This document shows positions 54,070 through 64,000 of a DNA stretch of 64,000 bases, piece after piece. Origin of the DNA: Streptomyces akebiae (GTDB lineage Bacteria; Actinomycetota; Actinomycetes; Streptomycetales; Streptomycetaceae); contig NZ_CP080647.1 of assembly GCF_019599145.1 (NCBI RefSeq), forward strand, positions 9,796,001 to 9,860,000, read 5' to 3'. The notes below the pieces were generated by a model. The model ran no database searches. It saw only the letters and a list, made by a program, of their open reading frames with translations, and was not told the DNA's origin. How positions within the stretch are numbered: position 1 is the first letter of the stretch; each line of letters starts with the position of its first letter. Position numbers and translations under genes: made by a program.

Positions 54070-55132
54070 CGCGCGAAGAAGCCCCGGGGGACCGTGACAT
54101 CGCCGTCGTCGCCTTCGCGCAGACCGACCACCGGCGCACCAGCGAGGAGCTCTCCGAGGTGGAGATGCTCATGCCGGTGCTGCACGAGGTCATGGCGAGC
54201 ACCGGGCTGAAGACGGCCGACATCGACTTCACCTGCTCGGGCTCCAGCGACTACCTCGCCGGCCGCGCCTTCTCCTTCACCCTCGCGCTCGACGGCGTGG
54301 GTGCCTGGCCGCCGATCTCCGAGTCGCACGTCGAGATGGACGGGGCGTGGGCGCTGTACGAGGCGTGGGTGAAACTCCGCACGGGGGACGCCGACACCGC
54401 GCTCGTGTACTCCTACGGCAAGTCCTCGCCGGGCTCGGTACGGGACGTCCTCACCCGACAGCTGGACCCGTACTACCTGGCCCCGCTGTGGCCCGACTCG
54501 GTCGCCCTCGCTGCCCTCCAGGCCCAGGCGCTCATCGACACGGGGGCCACGGACGAGCCGGCACTCGCGGCGATCGGGGCCCGCAGCCGCGCGGACGCCG
54601 CCGCCAACCCCCACGCGCAGCTACGGGGTTCGGTGCCGCAGGGGGAGTACCTGGTACGGCCGCTGCGCACCGGGGACTGCCCGCCCATCGGTGACGGGGC
54701 GGCCGCCGTGGTCCTCGCGGCGGGGGAGCGGGCCAGGGAACTGTGCGACCGGCCCGCCTGGATCCGGGGCATCGACCACCGCGTCGAGGCACACGGCATC
54801 GGCGTACGCGACCTCACCGACTCGCCGTCCACCCGGATCGCCGCCGAGCGGGCCGGAGTCCATGAACGGCCCGTCGACACCGCCGAGTTGCACGCCCCGT
54901 TCAGCTCCCAGGAGGTGATCCTGCGCAAGGTGCTGGGGCTCGACGAGAGCGTGTGCGTCAATCCGTCGGGCGGGGCGTCCGCCGCCAACCCGATCATGGC
55001 CGCCGGGCTCATCCGGATCGGCGAGGCCGCCGCCCGCATCCACCGGGGCGAGTCCGACCGGGCGCTGGCCCACGCCACCTCCGGCCCGTGTCTGCAACAG
55101 AACCTGGTCGCCGTACTCGAAGGGGATCCCCG

Positions 55133-55136
<4 letters not shown>
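54066..55136 (+). CDS. Thiolase-fold lipid-transfer protein (Ltp-type)
   Basis: A 356-residue thiolase-superfamily protein of the SCP-x/Ltp group. It has AFAQTDHRR at the start, VYSYGKSSPG and GDGAAAVVLAAGERA, and the C-terminal VNPSGGASAANPIMAAGL. In the place of the usual nucleophile (Cys-Ala-Ser-Gly) it reads SESHVEMDGAWAL, with no cysteine, so it is probably not a classical thiolase. GTG at 54066 overlaps the DUF35 stop. Together with that protein it could form a steroid-type retro-aldolase that shortens a side chain. Confidence 0.85.
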
Positions 55137-56299
<1,163 letters not shown>

Positions 56300-56381
56300 A
56301 CCCGCCCCTCACACGGCCTGTCGGCGGTGGGGGCCGATCGCTAGTCTGGCGGGCGGACGACGAACCGGGAGGAGCACGGAC

Positions 56382-56627
56382 GTGGCCGAGACCACCATGC
56401 AGCAGCGATCCCTCGACGGCTGGCACAAGCCGGCGGAACTGGACCTGAGCAACGCGGACTGGCGGTCGAGCAGCCAGGGGCGGGGAGATGTCCAGATCGC
56501 CTTCGTCGAGGGTTTCATCGCCATGCGCAACAGCGGCAGCCCCGAGAGCCCCTCGCTGATCTTCACCCCCGCCGAATGGGGCGCCTTCGTGTCGGGGGCC
56601 CGTGAGGGCGAGTTCGACCTGACCTGA
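56382..56627 (+). CDS. DUF397 domain-containing protein
   Basis: An 81-residue protein with the DUF397 pattern WRSSSQG...VQIAFVEGFIAMRNSGSPESP and FTPAEWGAFVSGAREGEFD (read in pieces). The family is Streptomyces-specific and often lies beside an XRE regulator; none is adjacent here. GTG at 56382 has GGGAGGAG 8 bases upstream; an ATG five codons later is the alternative. A TAGTCT -10-like box lies at 56342. A perfect hairpin follows the gene. Confidence 0.85.
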   Translation: MAETTMQQRSLDGWHKPAELDLSNADWRSSSQGRGDVQIAFVEGFIAMRNSGSPESPSLIFTPAEWGAFVSGAREGEFDLT

Positions 56628-56647
56628 GCCGCCGCACGTGCCGTGTC

Positions 56648-56671
56648 GGTGGGCGGCCGGAGCCGCCCACC
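56648..56671. terminator. Bidirectional hairpin terminator
   Basis: GGTGGGCGGC (56648-56657) and GCCGCCCACC (56662-56671) with a 4-base loop, between the convergent DUF397 and transglutaminase genes. Confidence 0.75.
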
Positions 56672-56681
56672 ACCGGCGGGG

Positions 56682-57602
56682 TCAGCGCAGGGTGACCTCG
56701 CGCGGGCCGTTGTACGGCGCCAGCGACAGAACGGTCCGCGGTGTGCGCAGCCCCTCGCGCTCCGCGAACAACGCGCGCGCCGCCGCGAAGCCCACCTCGT
56801 CGCCCGCCACGACCGCGACCTCGTCGTACAGTTCGCGGACCGGGTCCACGAGTTCCCGACCGGGCTCCGTCTCGGTGCCCCAGATGTCCCACAGCAGTGT
56901 CTCGACCTTGTTCAGGGCCGCGAGATCGAGCCGGACGTTCCCGGCCACGAACCACTCACCGTTGAGCGGCCCCTCCTCCGGCGGGTGCAGGCCGAACGTC
57001 CGGGGGTCCGCCTCCCCCGCCCGGATCGCCCGCCACGCCTTGCCCGCGACCAGGAAACGGTCGCGCGGCACGTCCATCGGGTCGAAGTCGATGCTCCACG
57101 CGTCGGCGACCAGCGGCTCCGTCAGCTGTGCGTCGGCGAACAGCCAGCCCCGCGCCGGGTCCCAGTACTCGGTGACCACGTGGTCGGCGTGGAATCCGTT
57201 CTCGCCGAAGTAGGTGGCGAAGCCCGACCGCAGGCGGGCGGGCACGCCTATGTGGCGCAGGAGCGAGCAGTGCAGCAGCGAGAAGTCGCGGCACACCCCG
57301 ACGAACCGGTCCCCGGGCTCGCGGCGGTGCGACAGGGGCGCGTCGTTCCGCTCGACGACGAGCCGCAGGATGTCGTCGAGGTAGCGCGTCTCGGCGTCGT
57401 CGTGCAGCCGCTCCGGTGCCACGGCGTGGCCGAACGTCCCGCCCTCGCCCCGATGGATCATCAGATCCCGTGCCACACGGGCGAGTCGGGCCGGATCACG
57501 CGGGAGATCGGCGTAGAGCGGGGCGAGGTCGCCCGGGTCGGTGAACGCGCTCTGCCCGGTGTAGAAGGCGGCGACATCCGGTGCGAGGTGGACGGGTGGC
57601 AT
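56682..57602 (-). CDS. Transglutaminase-like domain protein
   Basis: A 306-residue cysteine-protease-fold protein of the transglutaminase-like superfamily. The triad is clear: cysteine in GVCRDFSLLH, histidine in GFHADHVVTEYW, aspartate in WLFADAQL. There is no signal peptide or membrane segment, so it is cytosolic. Such proteins cleave or cross-link peptides; the exact role is unknown. The ATG at 57602 is divergent from the CGNR gene. A GGGGG stretch 9 bases upstream may act as the ribosome binding site. Confidence 0.86.
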   Translation of the reverse strand: MPPVHLAPDVAAFYTGQSAFTDPGDLAPLYADLPRDPARLARVARDLMIHRGEGGTFGHAVAPERLHDDAETRYLDDILRLVVERNDAPLSHRREPGDRFVGVCRDFSLLHCSLLRHIGVPARLRSGFATYFGENGFHADHVVTEYWDPARGWLFADAQLTEPLVADAWSIDFDPMDVPRDRFLVAGKAWRAIRAGEADPRTFGLHPPEEGPLNGEWFVAGNVRLDLAALNKVETLLWDIWGTETEPGRELVDPVRELYDEVAVVAGDEVGFAAARALFAEREGLRTPRTVLSLAPYNGPREVTLR

Positions 57603-57767
57603 GAGCGAACCCCCAGAAGGAATCGGCCGCGTGTTCGATTTACGGGCCGCTCCGCCTCACCGTGCCAAAATTCACCCGCAATTGTCCACAATTCGCGAGC
57701 GGGAGCGGGTCGCTGGAATTCCTCGTTCGCACGGCACCCGACTCGGATTAATGGATGAAGGCTCCCT

Positions 57768-57773
57768 TATCAT
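57768..57773 (+). promoter_or_regulatory. -10 box of a leaderless promoter
   Basis: TATCAT ends 7 bases before the ATG of the CGNR gene (57781), in an AT-rich island unusual for this DNA. No ribosome binding site lies in the gap, so the mRNA is probably leaderless. Confidence 0.5.
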
Positions 57774-57780
57774 TAGCGAC

Positions 57781-58383
57781 ATGGAGTACTCGATCAGCGG
57801 GGACGCACGGCTCGCCCTGGATCTCGCCCTGACCGTCCGCCACGGCGGCAGCGGCGATGTCACCGACGACCTGACCGACGTCATGGGGCTCGCCACCTGG
57901 GTCCGCGCCCACGCGGACAACCTGCCGGCCACCGTCGGCCCCCTCGTCGACGAGGCCACGCTCACCTCCGTACGCGACCTCCGCGGCGCCGTCCGCTCCC
58001 TCTTCGCCCGCGCAGTCGGCCCCGGCGAGCCCAGTCCCGCCGACGCCGCCCGGCTGCTGCCCGTCCCCGAGGCCCTGGCGCGCCTCAACGAGGCCGCCGC
58101 CCTCACCCCGACCGTCCCGGTCCTCACCTGGGGCCCCGGAGCCGACCCCGTCGTGCACCACCGCCCCGCCACCGGCGAGGACCCGCTCACCGCCGCCCTC
58201 GCCCGCGCCGCGCTCGCCTTCCTCGCGAGCCCTGAGCGACAGCGGCTGCGTGCCTGCCACGCACCACGCTGCGTGCGCTACTTCCTCAAGGAGCACCCCC
58301 GCCAGGAGTGGTGCAAACCCTCCTGCGGCAACCGGGCCCGAGTGGCCCGCCACCACGACCGCCACAAGAAGACCCCGGTCTGA
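57781..58383 (+). CDS. ABATE / CGNR zinc-finger protein
   Basis: A 200-residue protein with an N-terminal ABATE domain (SGDARLALDLALTVRHGG through ATWVRAHA) and the C-terminal zinc finger with CGNR motif: CHAPRCVRYF and WCKPSCGNRARVARHHDRH. The finger binds DNA or RNA and these proteins are presumed stress-response regulators. The start at 57781 is preferred because the -10 box is placed right for a leaderless transcript; a longer frame to 57601 would run through the transglutaminase promoter. Its ligand and target are unknown. Confidence 0.87.
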   Translation: MEYSISGDARLALDLALTVRHGGSGDVTDDLTDVMGLATWVRAHADNLPATVGPLVDEATLTSVRDLRGAVRSLFARAVGPGEPSPADAARLLPVPEALARLNEAAALTPTVPVLTWGPGADPVVHHRPATGEDPLTAALARAALAFLASPERQRLRACHAPRCVRYFLKEHPRQEWCKPSCGNRARVARHHDRHKKTPV

Positions 58384-58439
58384 CAGCCGGGACGGTCGTT
58401 CCCGGCGCTCCCTCGGCTCCACCTGCGGACGGCACGCCG

Positions 58440-58445
58440 TACCAT
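58440..58445 (+). promoter_or_regulatory. -10 box of a leaderless promoter
   Basis: TACCAT ends 6 bases before the ATG at 58452. As with the CGNR gene, no ribosome binding site lies in the gap. Confidence 0.4.
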
Positions 58446-58451
58446 GGCGAC

Positions 58452-58949
58452 ATGTCCTTCCTCCGCCGCCGCAGTGCCACTCCCGCCGGGCCCGATTTCG
58501 ACGTACTGGCCATGGATCCGGGCGACTGGCCGGGCAATCTCGGTGCCGGTCTGCTGCCCGCCCCCGACGGCAGCTGCCAGGGCGTCTTCCTGCGCTACGA
58601 CCTCTACGGCGGCCGCGGCCCCGCGATGATCATCGGCAACCTCCCGGAGGGCTCCCCGGCGCGCGAGGTCGGCGACGACGAGATCCCCTTCGAGGTGGCC
58701 CAGCTGCTGGTCGCGCTGGAGAACGAGGAGGACATCACCGTCGTCGGTTCCGAGGACATGCCGGTGATGCAGGGCGACAACCTGCTGATCGTCCGCCGCC
58801 TCAAGCTCTCCGAGTCCCGGATCAGCTGCGTCCAGTTCGACCGCAGCGACAACGTCCTGGTGACCATCGCCGCCTGGGACCGCCCCATCACCGACGACCT
58901 GTACGCGCTGCTCAAGCCGCTCCCCGCGGAGCTCTTCCAGCAGGCCTGA
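58452..58949 (+). CDS. Conserved Streptomyces protein of unknown function
   Basis: A 165-residue soluble acidic protein. It reads FDVLAMDPGDWPGNLGAGL near the start and ITDDLYALLKPLPAELF near the end. I do not recognise a domain. No signal peptide, membrane helix or cysteine motif is seen. The codon bias and clear start and stop support a real gene. It lies 68 bp after the CGNR gene, with its own likely leaderless start, and is followed by a strong hairpin. No function is proposed. Confidence 0.8.
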   Translation: MSFLRRRSATPAGPDFDVLAMDPGDWPGNLGAGLLPAPDGSCQGVFLRYDLYGGRGPAMIIGNLPEGSPAREVGDDEIPFEVAQLLVALENEEDITVVGSEDMPVMQGDNLLIVRRLKLSESRISCVQFDRSDNVLVTIAAWDRPITDDLYALLKPLPAELFQQA

Positions 58950-58968
58950 GGGACGAAGAGGACGAACA

Positions 58969-59006
58969 CGGGGAAGGGCCGGGCGCGCGCACCCGGCCCT
59001 TCCCCG
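58969..59006. terminator. Bidirectional hairpin terminator
   Basis: CGGGGAAGGGCCGGG (58969-58983) and CCCGGCCCTTCCCCG (58992-59006) form a perfect 15-bp stem with an 8-base loop, between the convergent hypothetical gene and the amidase gene. Confidence 0.85.
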
Positions 59007-59017
59007 CGTCCTCGCGC

Positions 59018-61033
59018 TCACGCGGCGGGCAGCACCCGCACATCCGCCGCCCGCACGAACGCCACCCGGTGGCCGAACTGGATCTCGTAGTAGAGGTCCT
59101 TGCCGACCACGACCCGGTGTCCGCTCGTGTCGAAGGAGACGGCGTAGTAGTACTCACCGGGCACCAGGCCCCCGGTGACGTACTTCTGGCCCTTGAGGAG
59201 CTTGTACGGCCACGGGGACACCGCCTGCGCGGGCACACCCGCCGGGTACGCCGCCGCCTCCGGGTAGGCGCGGCCGTACACCGGGATGTCCGCCAGACCG
59301 TCCCGGGGCGTCACGACCAGCCCGGCCGCGCCGACCGCCGTCGGCTTGCCCTGGGGGTTCTGGAACCAGGCCTTCTGCCCCAGGTACCAGATCGCCGTCC
59401 AGTCACCCTGCCGCTCCGCGACCGCGTACTGCTGGCCGGTCGACACCCGGGAACCGAGGTCGTTCACATCGATCGTCGAGGGACTGCCGTCCGGCCGCAG
59501 CCCGATGTCCTTGATCAGGGGTGAGGTCACATCGGGCCGGCTGTAGAGGCGTACGGCACTGGAACCGTGCACCGCGCAGGTCGCGCCGCCGGACCCGCAG
59601 CCAGTGAACGCGGGCCGGTTGGCGGCGTAGTCCGGGAGGACGGTGACCATGGTGCTGTCGCTGCCGGAGGTCGCGCCGAGCGGCTTGCCCAGCAGCTCGA
59701 AGTAGTGCCGCCAGTCCCAGTACGGGCCCGGGTCGGTGTGCATCCCCGGGATCGTCGCCGTCGTCGGACCGGGCACGGTGTCATGGCCCAGGATGTGCTG
59801 CCGGTCCAGCGGGACGTCGTACGTGTCGGCCAGGTACCTCACCAGCCGCGCCGACGTCCGGTACATGGCCTCCGTGTACCAGGCGTCGGGCGAGGCGAGG
59901 AACCCCTCGTGCTCAAGGCCGACCGATCCCGCGTTGACGTACCAGTTGCCGGCGTGCCAGCCCACGTCCTTGTGCTTGATGTGCTGAGCGATGTGCCCGT
60001 CCGTGGAGCGCAGCGAATAGTGCCACGACACGTACGTCGGGTCCTGGACCAGTTCCAGGGTGGTGTCCCAGTAGCCCTCGGTGTCATGGACGACGATGTA
60101 CCGGATGGGCTGCGAGTTCGGCCGGTCCGCCAGGTCGTGGTTGCCGTAGTCGTTGTCGCCGAACTCCTGGTAGGGCGCCGGGATCCACTCGCAGGACACG
60201 GTGGTCGGGCACTGGGCACCGGTGGCGGCCTTGCGCAGTCCCGCCCGGGACAGCTGCCCGGTGTCGGCGGCGAGGTCCGGATCGGCGACCAGCGTCACCC
60301 GCTGGCCGGCGTCCGTGACGCGCTCGGCGCCGGCCCGGATGACCGCGAACACGTCGTTCGCGTACGCCGCCGCCGTGGCCCGGTCGTCGGCGCCCGAGAA
60401 GCGCGCCACCGCCCCGTACCAGTCCGCCGGGTCGGCGCTCGGTTCCGCGCCGAGCCGGCGCTGCGCGGCGGCGAGCAGCGCCGCACCGCCCGCCACGTTC
60501 GCCCCCGCGTCCGTGCGCAGTGTCCGCGCGGGCAGACCGGTCAGCTCGGCCGCCTTCGTCAACGTCCTGAGCCGGGCCGGGAGTTCGGACGGATCAGGCA
60601 GCTTCGCCTCGGGTACCGGGAGCGGCCGGGACTCGTCGCCGCGCGCGTCCTCCGTGCCCTCGCTGTGGTGCGGGGCCTCGGCCAGGGCCGTGCGCGCGTC
60701 GGTGAGATGCATGGGCCCGTAGCCGCCGGTCACACTGGGCGCGCCGCCGTGCGCGTCCCAACGGGACTGGAGGTACGAGACGCCGAGCAGGACGCTGCGC
60801 GGTACGCCGTACTTCTCGGCCGCGGCGGTGAACGCGCCCTGCAGAGCGGTGGAGGCCGAAGGCCGGCTCTCCGGCGGGGCGGCCCCCAAGAGGGGCAGCA
60901 GCAGGACGCCGGGAGCCACGGCGAGCGCCGCTCTGCGGACATGTCCGGGACGCGGGGTGGGCCTGCGGTCGGTGGGGGATCCTCGCAAGGCGGCCTCCTC
61001 TAACGGTGGGGCGTTGGCGGAGCGGCGGACCAT
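59018..61033 (-). CDS. N-acetylmuramoyl-L-alanine amidase (secreted, amidase_2)
   Basis: A 671-residue exported protein. A signal segment (HVRRAALAVAPGVLLLPLLG) follows about 30 variable residues. After a spacer containing a lytic-transglycosylase-like stretch (YGVPRSVLLGVSYLQSRWDA, read in parts), the amidase_2 domain spans about 310-460: zinc ligands are expected in IVVHDTEG, GLEHEG and GHDTVPGPTT. The C-terminal ~200 residues look like an SH3-type wall-binding region. AGGAGGGG lies 4 bases before the ATG. It would cleave the amide between MurNAc and the stem peptide in the cell wall. Two convergent hairpins bracket its surroundings. Confidence 0.9.
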   Translation of the reverse strand: MVRRSANAPPLEEAALRGSPTDRRPTPRPGHVRRAALAVAPGVLLLPLLGAAPPESRPSASTALQGAFTAAAEKYGVPRSVLLGVSYLQSRWDAHGGAPSVTGGYGPMHLTDARTALAEAPHHSEGTEDARGDESRPLPVPEAKLPDPSELPARLRTLTKAAELTGLPARTLRTDAGANVAGGAALLAAAQRRLGAEPSADPADWYGAVARFSGADDRATAAAYANDVFAVIRAGAERVTDAGQRVTLVADPDLAADTGQLSRAGLRKAATGAQCPTTVSCEWIPAPYQEFGDNDYGNHDLADRPNSQPIRYIVVHDTEGYWDTTLELVQDPTYVSWHYSLRSTDGHIAQHIKHKDVGWHAGNWYVNAGSVGLEHEGFLASPDAWYTEAMYRTSARLVRYLADTYDVPLDRQHILGHDTVPGPTTATIPGMHTDPGPYWDWRHYFELLGKPLGATSGSDSTMVTVLPDYAANRPAFTGCGSGGATCAVHGSSAVRLYSRPDVTSPLIKDIGLRPDGSPSTIDVNDLGSRVSTGQQYAVAERQGDWTAIWYLGQKAWFQNPQGKPTAVGAAGLVVTPRDGLADIPVYGRAYPEAAAYPAGVPAQAVSPWPYKLLKGQKYVTGGLVPGEYYYAVSFDTSGHRVVVGKDLYYEIQFGHRVAFVRAADVRVLPAA

Positions 61034-61167
61034 GGACCCCTCCTGCCGGCGAAGCCGAGCGTGGAAGAGTGCGTCAGTGCTATCGGTCGGCCGACGATCC
61101 GTCAATCATGCCCCCGGGAGGCTGTTTCCCCGGTGATTGCCGGGTGCATGGCCACCCCCGGGTCATG

Positions 61168-61215
61168 ACGAAGGCCCGCGGTGCGCCCTTGCGCAGGTAC
61201 ACCGCGGACCTTCGT
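61168..61215 (-). terminator. Hairpin terminator after the phosphotransferase gene
   Basis: ACGAAGGCCCGCGGTG (61168-61183) and CACCGCGGACCTTCGT (61200-61215) pair with one mismatch over a 16-base loop, 7 bp past the stop at 61222. Confidence 0.7.
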
Positions 61216-61221
61216 ATCCCC

Positions 61222-62364
61222 TCAGCGAGTTCCGACCGCCGCCCGTACGGCCTTGCGGGCCAGCTGGCAGTCGTCGTGCAGCCGCCTGAGCAGCAGCCGC
61301 TGTTCCTCGCCGGACGGCGCAGCAGCCGGGTGGGCCTGACCCGGTGCCGCCGGGGTCGAGTCGTGCATCGAACGCTGCACGGCCGTCTCGTAGGTACGGA
61401 TCTCGCGGGTCAGTACGAGCATCAGGTTCACCAGGAACGCGTCCCGGGAGGCCGGGCCCGCCGACTGCGCCAGCTGACTGATCTGCCGCCGCGCCACCGG
61501 AGCGTCCCCGAGCACCGCCCACAGCGTCGCCAGGTCGTAGCCCGGCAAATACCAGCCCGCGTGCTCCCAGTCCACCAGCACTGGACCGGCCGGTGAGAGC
61601 AGGATGTTCGACAGGAGGGCGTCGCCGTGACAGAACTGGCCCATGCCCTGACGGCCCGACGCGTGCGCGATGCCGTGCAGGAGCTTCTGCAGATCGCCCA
61701 TGTCCCGGTCGGTGAGCAGACCCAGCTCATGGAAGCGGGAGATCCGCTCCGCGTAGTCCAGCGGGGCGTCGAACGTCCCCGCCGGTGGCCGCCACGCGTT
61801 CAGCCGGCAGATCGCGCCGAGCGCCGCCCGGATGTCGGCGCGCGGCGGCGCCTCCACCGGATGCCGCTGCAGGGCCGCCACCCGGCCGGGCATCCGCTCG
61901 ATGACCAGGGTGCAGTTGTCCGGGTCCGCCGCGATCAGCCTCGGCGCCCGCACGGGTGGGCGGTGCCGGACGAACGAGCGGTATGCGGCTATTTCGTGCC
62001 GGAGCCGCTCCTCCCAGATGGAGGAATGGTCCAGTAAACACTTGGCGACGGCCGTGCTGCGCCCTGTCGTGCCGACGAGCAGCACCGAGCGGCCGCTGCG
62101 GCGCAGCACCTGGACCGGAGTGAACTCCGGACAGATGCGGTGCACCGAGGCGATCGCCGTGCGCAGCTGCGCGCCCTGAGGGCCGGACAAGTCGATTCTC
62201 CCGCTGAGCGGTTGGGTGCCGAGCCCCGGCACACGCCGCGTCCGGCCGCCACCGAGCATCGGGGCCGTCGTACGCGTGGGGTCGAGGTAGGGGCCGCTGC
62301 TGCCCGGCTGGCGGGGGTGCAGCGACCGGGGAGGGGCGGACACGGAGGACGATGCTGCGTACAT
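61222..62364 (-). CDS. Aminoglycoside phosphotransferase-fold protein
   Basis: A 380-residue APH/ChoK-fold protein. The N-terminal lobe carries the lysine region [14 protein letters not shown]; the catalytic HGD motif is in [14 protein letters not shown] and the metal aspartate in LVDWEHAGW. The family phosphorylates small alcohols, but many members do not confer resistance. The leucine at codon 110 is TTA (62035-62037), so expression may depend on bldA. ATG at 62364 lacks a good ribosome binding site; the frame is open to 62433. It diverges from the NsdA-like gene at 62601. Confidence 0.82.
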   Translation of the reverse strand: MYAASSSVSAPPRSLHPRQPGSSGPYLDPTRTTAPMLGGGRTRRVPGLGTQPLSGRIDLSGPQGAQLRTAIASVHRICPEFTPVQVLRRSGRSVLLVGTTGRSTAVAKCLLDHSSIWEERLRHEIAAYRSFVRHRPPVRAPRLIAADPDNCTLVIERMPGRVAALQRHPVEAPPRADIRAALGAICRLNAWRPPAGTFDAPLDYAERISRFHELGLLTDRDMGDLQKLLHGIAHASGRQGMGQFCHGDALLSNILLSPAGPVLVDWEHAGWYLPGYDLATLWAVLGDAPVARRQISQLAQSAGPASRDAFLVNLMLVLTREIRTYETAVQRSMHDSTPAAPGQAHPAAAPSGEEQRLLLRRLHDDCQLARKAVRAAVGTR

Positions 62365-62600
62365 GGGGGAAGACAGATCCCTTCGTGTGCCGGCGATGTC
62401 ACGCGCTACCCGCCCCGGCCGTACCGGGGACACCCTGGGGAGTGCCCGTCGGGGCGACCGGGTCGGGGTGGCGCTTTCCTACCTGACACCGGATGGCCCC
62501 TGGCACACCATGTAGCGCACCCTGGCGAAGCCTGGCGAATAGTCCCCGAGCAACTGACAGCGGGCTACATTCAACTCAGCCGAGAACCTGGGGGCTTGAC

Positions 62601-64000
62601 GTGAGCGGACAACCCAATACCCGACTCGCGGACCTGTTCGGCCTGGCCGGCTGGTCCAAGGGAGAGCTCGCGAGGCTGGTCAACCGGCAGGCGGCGGCCA
62701 TGGGCCACCCCCAGCTGGCGACCGACACCTCACGGGTACGGCGGTGGATCGACATGGGAGAGGTCCCGCGCGATCCCGTGCCACGGGTGCTGGCGGCGCT
62801 GTTCACCGAGCGTCTCGGCCGTGTCGTGACCATCGAGGACCTCGGTCTGGTCCGGCACGGGCGTACGGGGAAACGGCAGGGCGGCGGGAGTGTGGAACAT
62901 CCCGACGGTGTGCCGTGGGCGCCCGAACGGACTGCCGCGGTCCTCACCGAATTCACGGGAATGGACCTCATGCTCAACCGACGCGGCTTGGTGGGTGCGG
63001 GCGTCGCGCTCACCGCGGGATCCGCACTCAGCAGCGCCATGCACGACTGGCTGCACACCGATCCGGCCCTCGCGGCCGACGCCCCGGAGATCGACGACCC
63101 CCTGCACGCCGACCCCGCTGGGTTCGACCGTTACGAGGCCGCCCCCATCGGGTCGCAGGAGATCGAGGAACTGGAGCGCTCGGTCGAGGTGTTCAGGGCC
63201 TGGGACGCGGCCCGCGGCGGCGGGCTGCAGCGCAAGGCTGTCGTGGGACAGCTCAACGAGGTGGGAGGCATGCTCTCCTACCGCCACCCGGAACATCTCC
63301 AGAGGCGCCTGTGGGGCGTCGCCGCCAACCTCGCCGTCCTCGCCGGCTGGATGTCGCACGACATCGGCCTCGAACCCACCGCCCAGAAGTACTTCATCAT
63401 CGCCGCCCACGCCGCCAGGGAGGGCGGTGACCGGCCCCGCGCCGGCGAGGCCCTCTCCCGGGCGGCCCGACAACTGGTGCACCTCGGCAAGCCCGACGAG
63501 GCGCTGGACCTCATGAAACTCGCCCAGTCCGGATCCGGCGAGCAGGTCCTGCCGCGCACCAAGGCCATGCTCCACACGGTCGAGGCCTGGGCACAGGCCT
63601 CCATGGGCAAGGGCCAGGCCATGCGCCGCACCCTGGGCCAGGCCGAGGACCTCTTCGTCTCCGACCGGGGGGACGTGCCGCCGCCGAGCTGGATGCAGAT
63701 GTTCAACGAGGCGGATCTGTACGGCATGCAGGCCCTGGCCTACCGCACCCTCGCGGAGCACGAACCGGCCGCGGCCCAGCACGCCCGGCACTACGCGGAG
63801 AAGGCGTTGGACCTCAGGACGAACGCCCAGGGGAGGTCGCAGATCTTCGACTACCTGTCGATGGCCTCGGCCTGCTTCATCGGCGACGACCCGGAGCAGG
63901 CGAGCGGGTACGCGCGCCTGGCGCTGGCGTCGATGGGCTCCAACTCCTCCCACCGCACCTGGGACCGGCTGCGTGAGATGTACCGGCTCACCGGTCAGTA
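62601..64000 (+). CDS. NsdA-like transcriptional regulator with TPR-type repeats (partial at window end)
   Basis: The reading runs from GTG at 62601 to the window end with 466 codons and then TA, so the stop is probably TAA or TAG at 63999-64001 and the protein is essentially complete. WSKGELARLVNRQAAAMGH, DTSRVRRWIDMGEVPRDPVP and LFTERLGRVVTIEDLGL match the N-terminal domain of NsdA, a negative regulator of sporulation and antibiotic synthesis in Streptomyces coelicolor. NRRGLVGAGVALTAGSAL gives a short hydrophobic stretch after residue 125, and the C-terminal ~280 residues form TPR-like helices. GGGGG lies 6 bases before the start. Paralogues exist in most Streptomyces, so a distinct target is likely. 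Confidence 0.85.
   Translation, partial: MSGQPNTRLADLFGLAGWSKGELARLVNRQAAAMGHPQLATDTSRVRRWIDMGEVPRDPVPRVLAALFTERLGRVVTIEDLGLVRHGRTGKRQGGGSVEHPDGVPWAPERTAAVLTEFTGMDLMLNRRGLVGAGVALTAGSALSSAMHDWLHTDPALAADAPEIDDPLHADPAGFDRYEAAPIGSQEIEELERSVEVFRAWDAARGGGLQRKAVVGQLNEVGGMLSYRHPEHLQRRLWGVAANLAVLAGWMSHDIGLEPTAQKYFIIAAHAAREGGDRPRAGEALSRAARQLVHLGKPDEALDLMKLAQSGSGEQVLPRTKAMLHTVEAWAQASMGKGQAMRRTLGQAEDLFVSDRGDVPPPSWMQMFNEADLYGMQALAYRTLAEHEPAAAQHARHYAEKALDLRTNAQGRSQIFDYLSMASACFIGDDPEQASGYARLALASMGSNSSHRTWDRLREMYRLTGQ

Overview
The DNA looks like a Streptomyces chromosome. GC is very high with strong third-position bias, and TTA leucine codons are rare and confined to a few genes. Typical Streptomyces families are present (DUF397, SAV2177/DUF574 methyltransferase, an NsdA-like regulator, CGNR/ABATE zinc finger), as is a hairpin-bearing intergenic repeat at 53051-53092. 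This is an accessory-type region: catabolic cassettes, many regulators and a marked load of broken genes. I saw no rRNA, tRNA or CRISPR.

Layout. 1-5 kb is decayed: a frameshifted lpd tail, an intact SDR / acyl-CoA dehydrogenase divergon with a MarR gene, an IS5-family remnant that cuts another gene, and a frameshifted dienelactone hydrolase. 5-11 kb holds a GMC oxidoreductase plus aldehyde dehydrogenase pair, an MFS transporter and an AraC regulator. 11-19 kb is a 4-hydroxyphenylacetate meta-cleavage operon (hpaC-hpaB-FAH/RraA fusion-DapA-like aldolase-hpaE-hpaD, minus strand) with a divergent MarR gene and a dyad between them. 19.6-23 kb is a plus-strand cassette of a 2,4'-dihydroxyacetophenone-dioxygenase-like cupin, a diol-dehydrogenase-like ADH, an SDR and an AraC regulator.

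23.6-31.6 kb is a complete nine-gene V/A-type rotary ATPase operon (order G/H-C-I-K-F-E-A-B-D), most genes coupled by ATGA or TGATG overlaps. It is flanked by CBS-domain genes (31.8 and 34.2 kb) and by wreckage of an acyl-carrier-protein / E1-beta / acetyl-CoA-synthetase operon, a NarK-like nitrate transporter and a DUF6448 gene. I read this as a partly decayed hypoxia/stress island. 36.7-42.1 kb carries an MpaB-type oxygenase, a Ser/Thr kinase fused to about nine 42-residue TPR repeats (with two TTA codons, so probably bldA-dependent), and an FAD oxidoreductase.

42.3-56.3 kb is acyl-CoA metabolism: nitronate monooxygenase plus CoA ligase, a second CoA ligase, and a divergent unit with a FadD19-like ligase on one side and EchA19-like hydratase, DUF35 protein and two Ltp-type thiolase-fold proteins on the other. 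The second part resembles mycobacterial steroid side-chain genes. The same 17-bp dyad (TCTGA-N7-TCAGA) lies upstream of both plus-strand operons, which suggests one shared repressor. A penicillin-acylase-family enzyme and a DUF574 methyltransferase sit between them. 56.3-64 kb contains small Streptomyces genes (DUF397, transglutaminase, CGNR protein, a conserved hypothetical), a secreted amidase, an aminoglycoside-phosphotransferase-fold protein with a TTA codon, and an NsdA-like regulator reaching the window end. Several convergent gene pairs here are separated by near-perfect GC hairpins.
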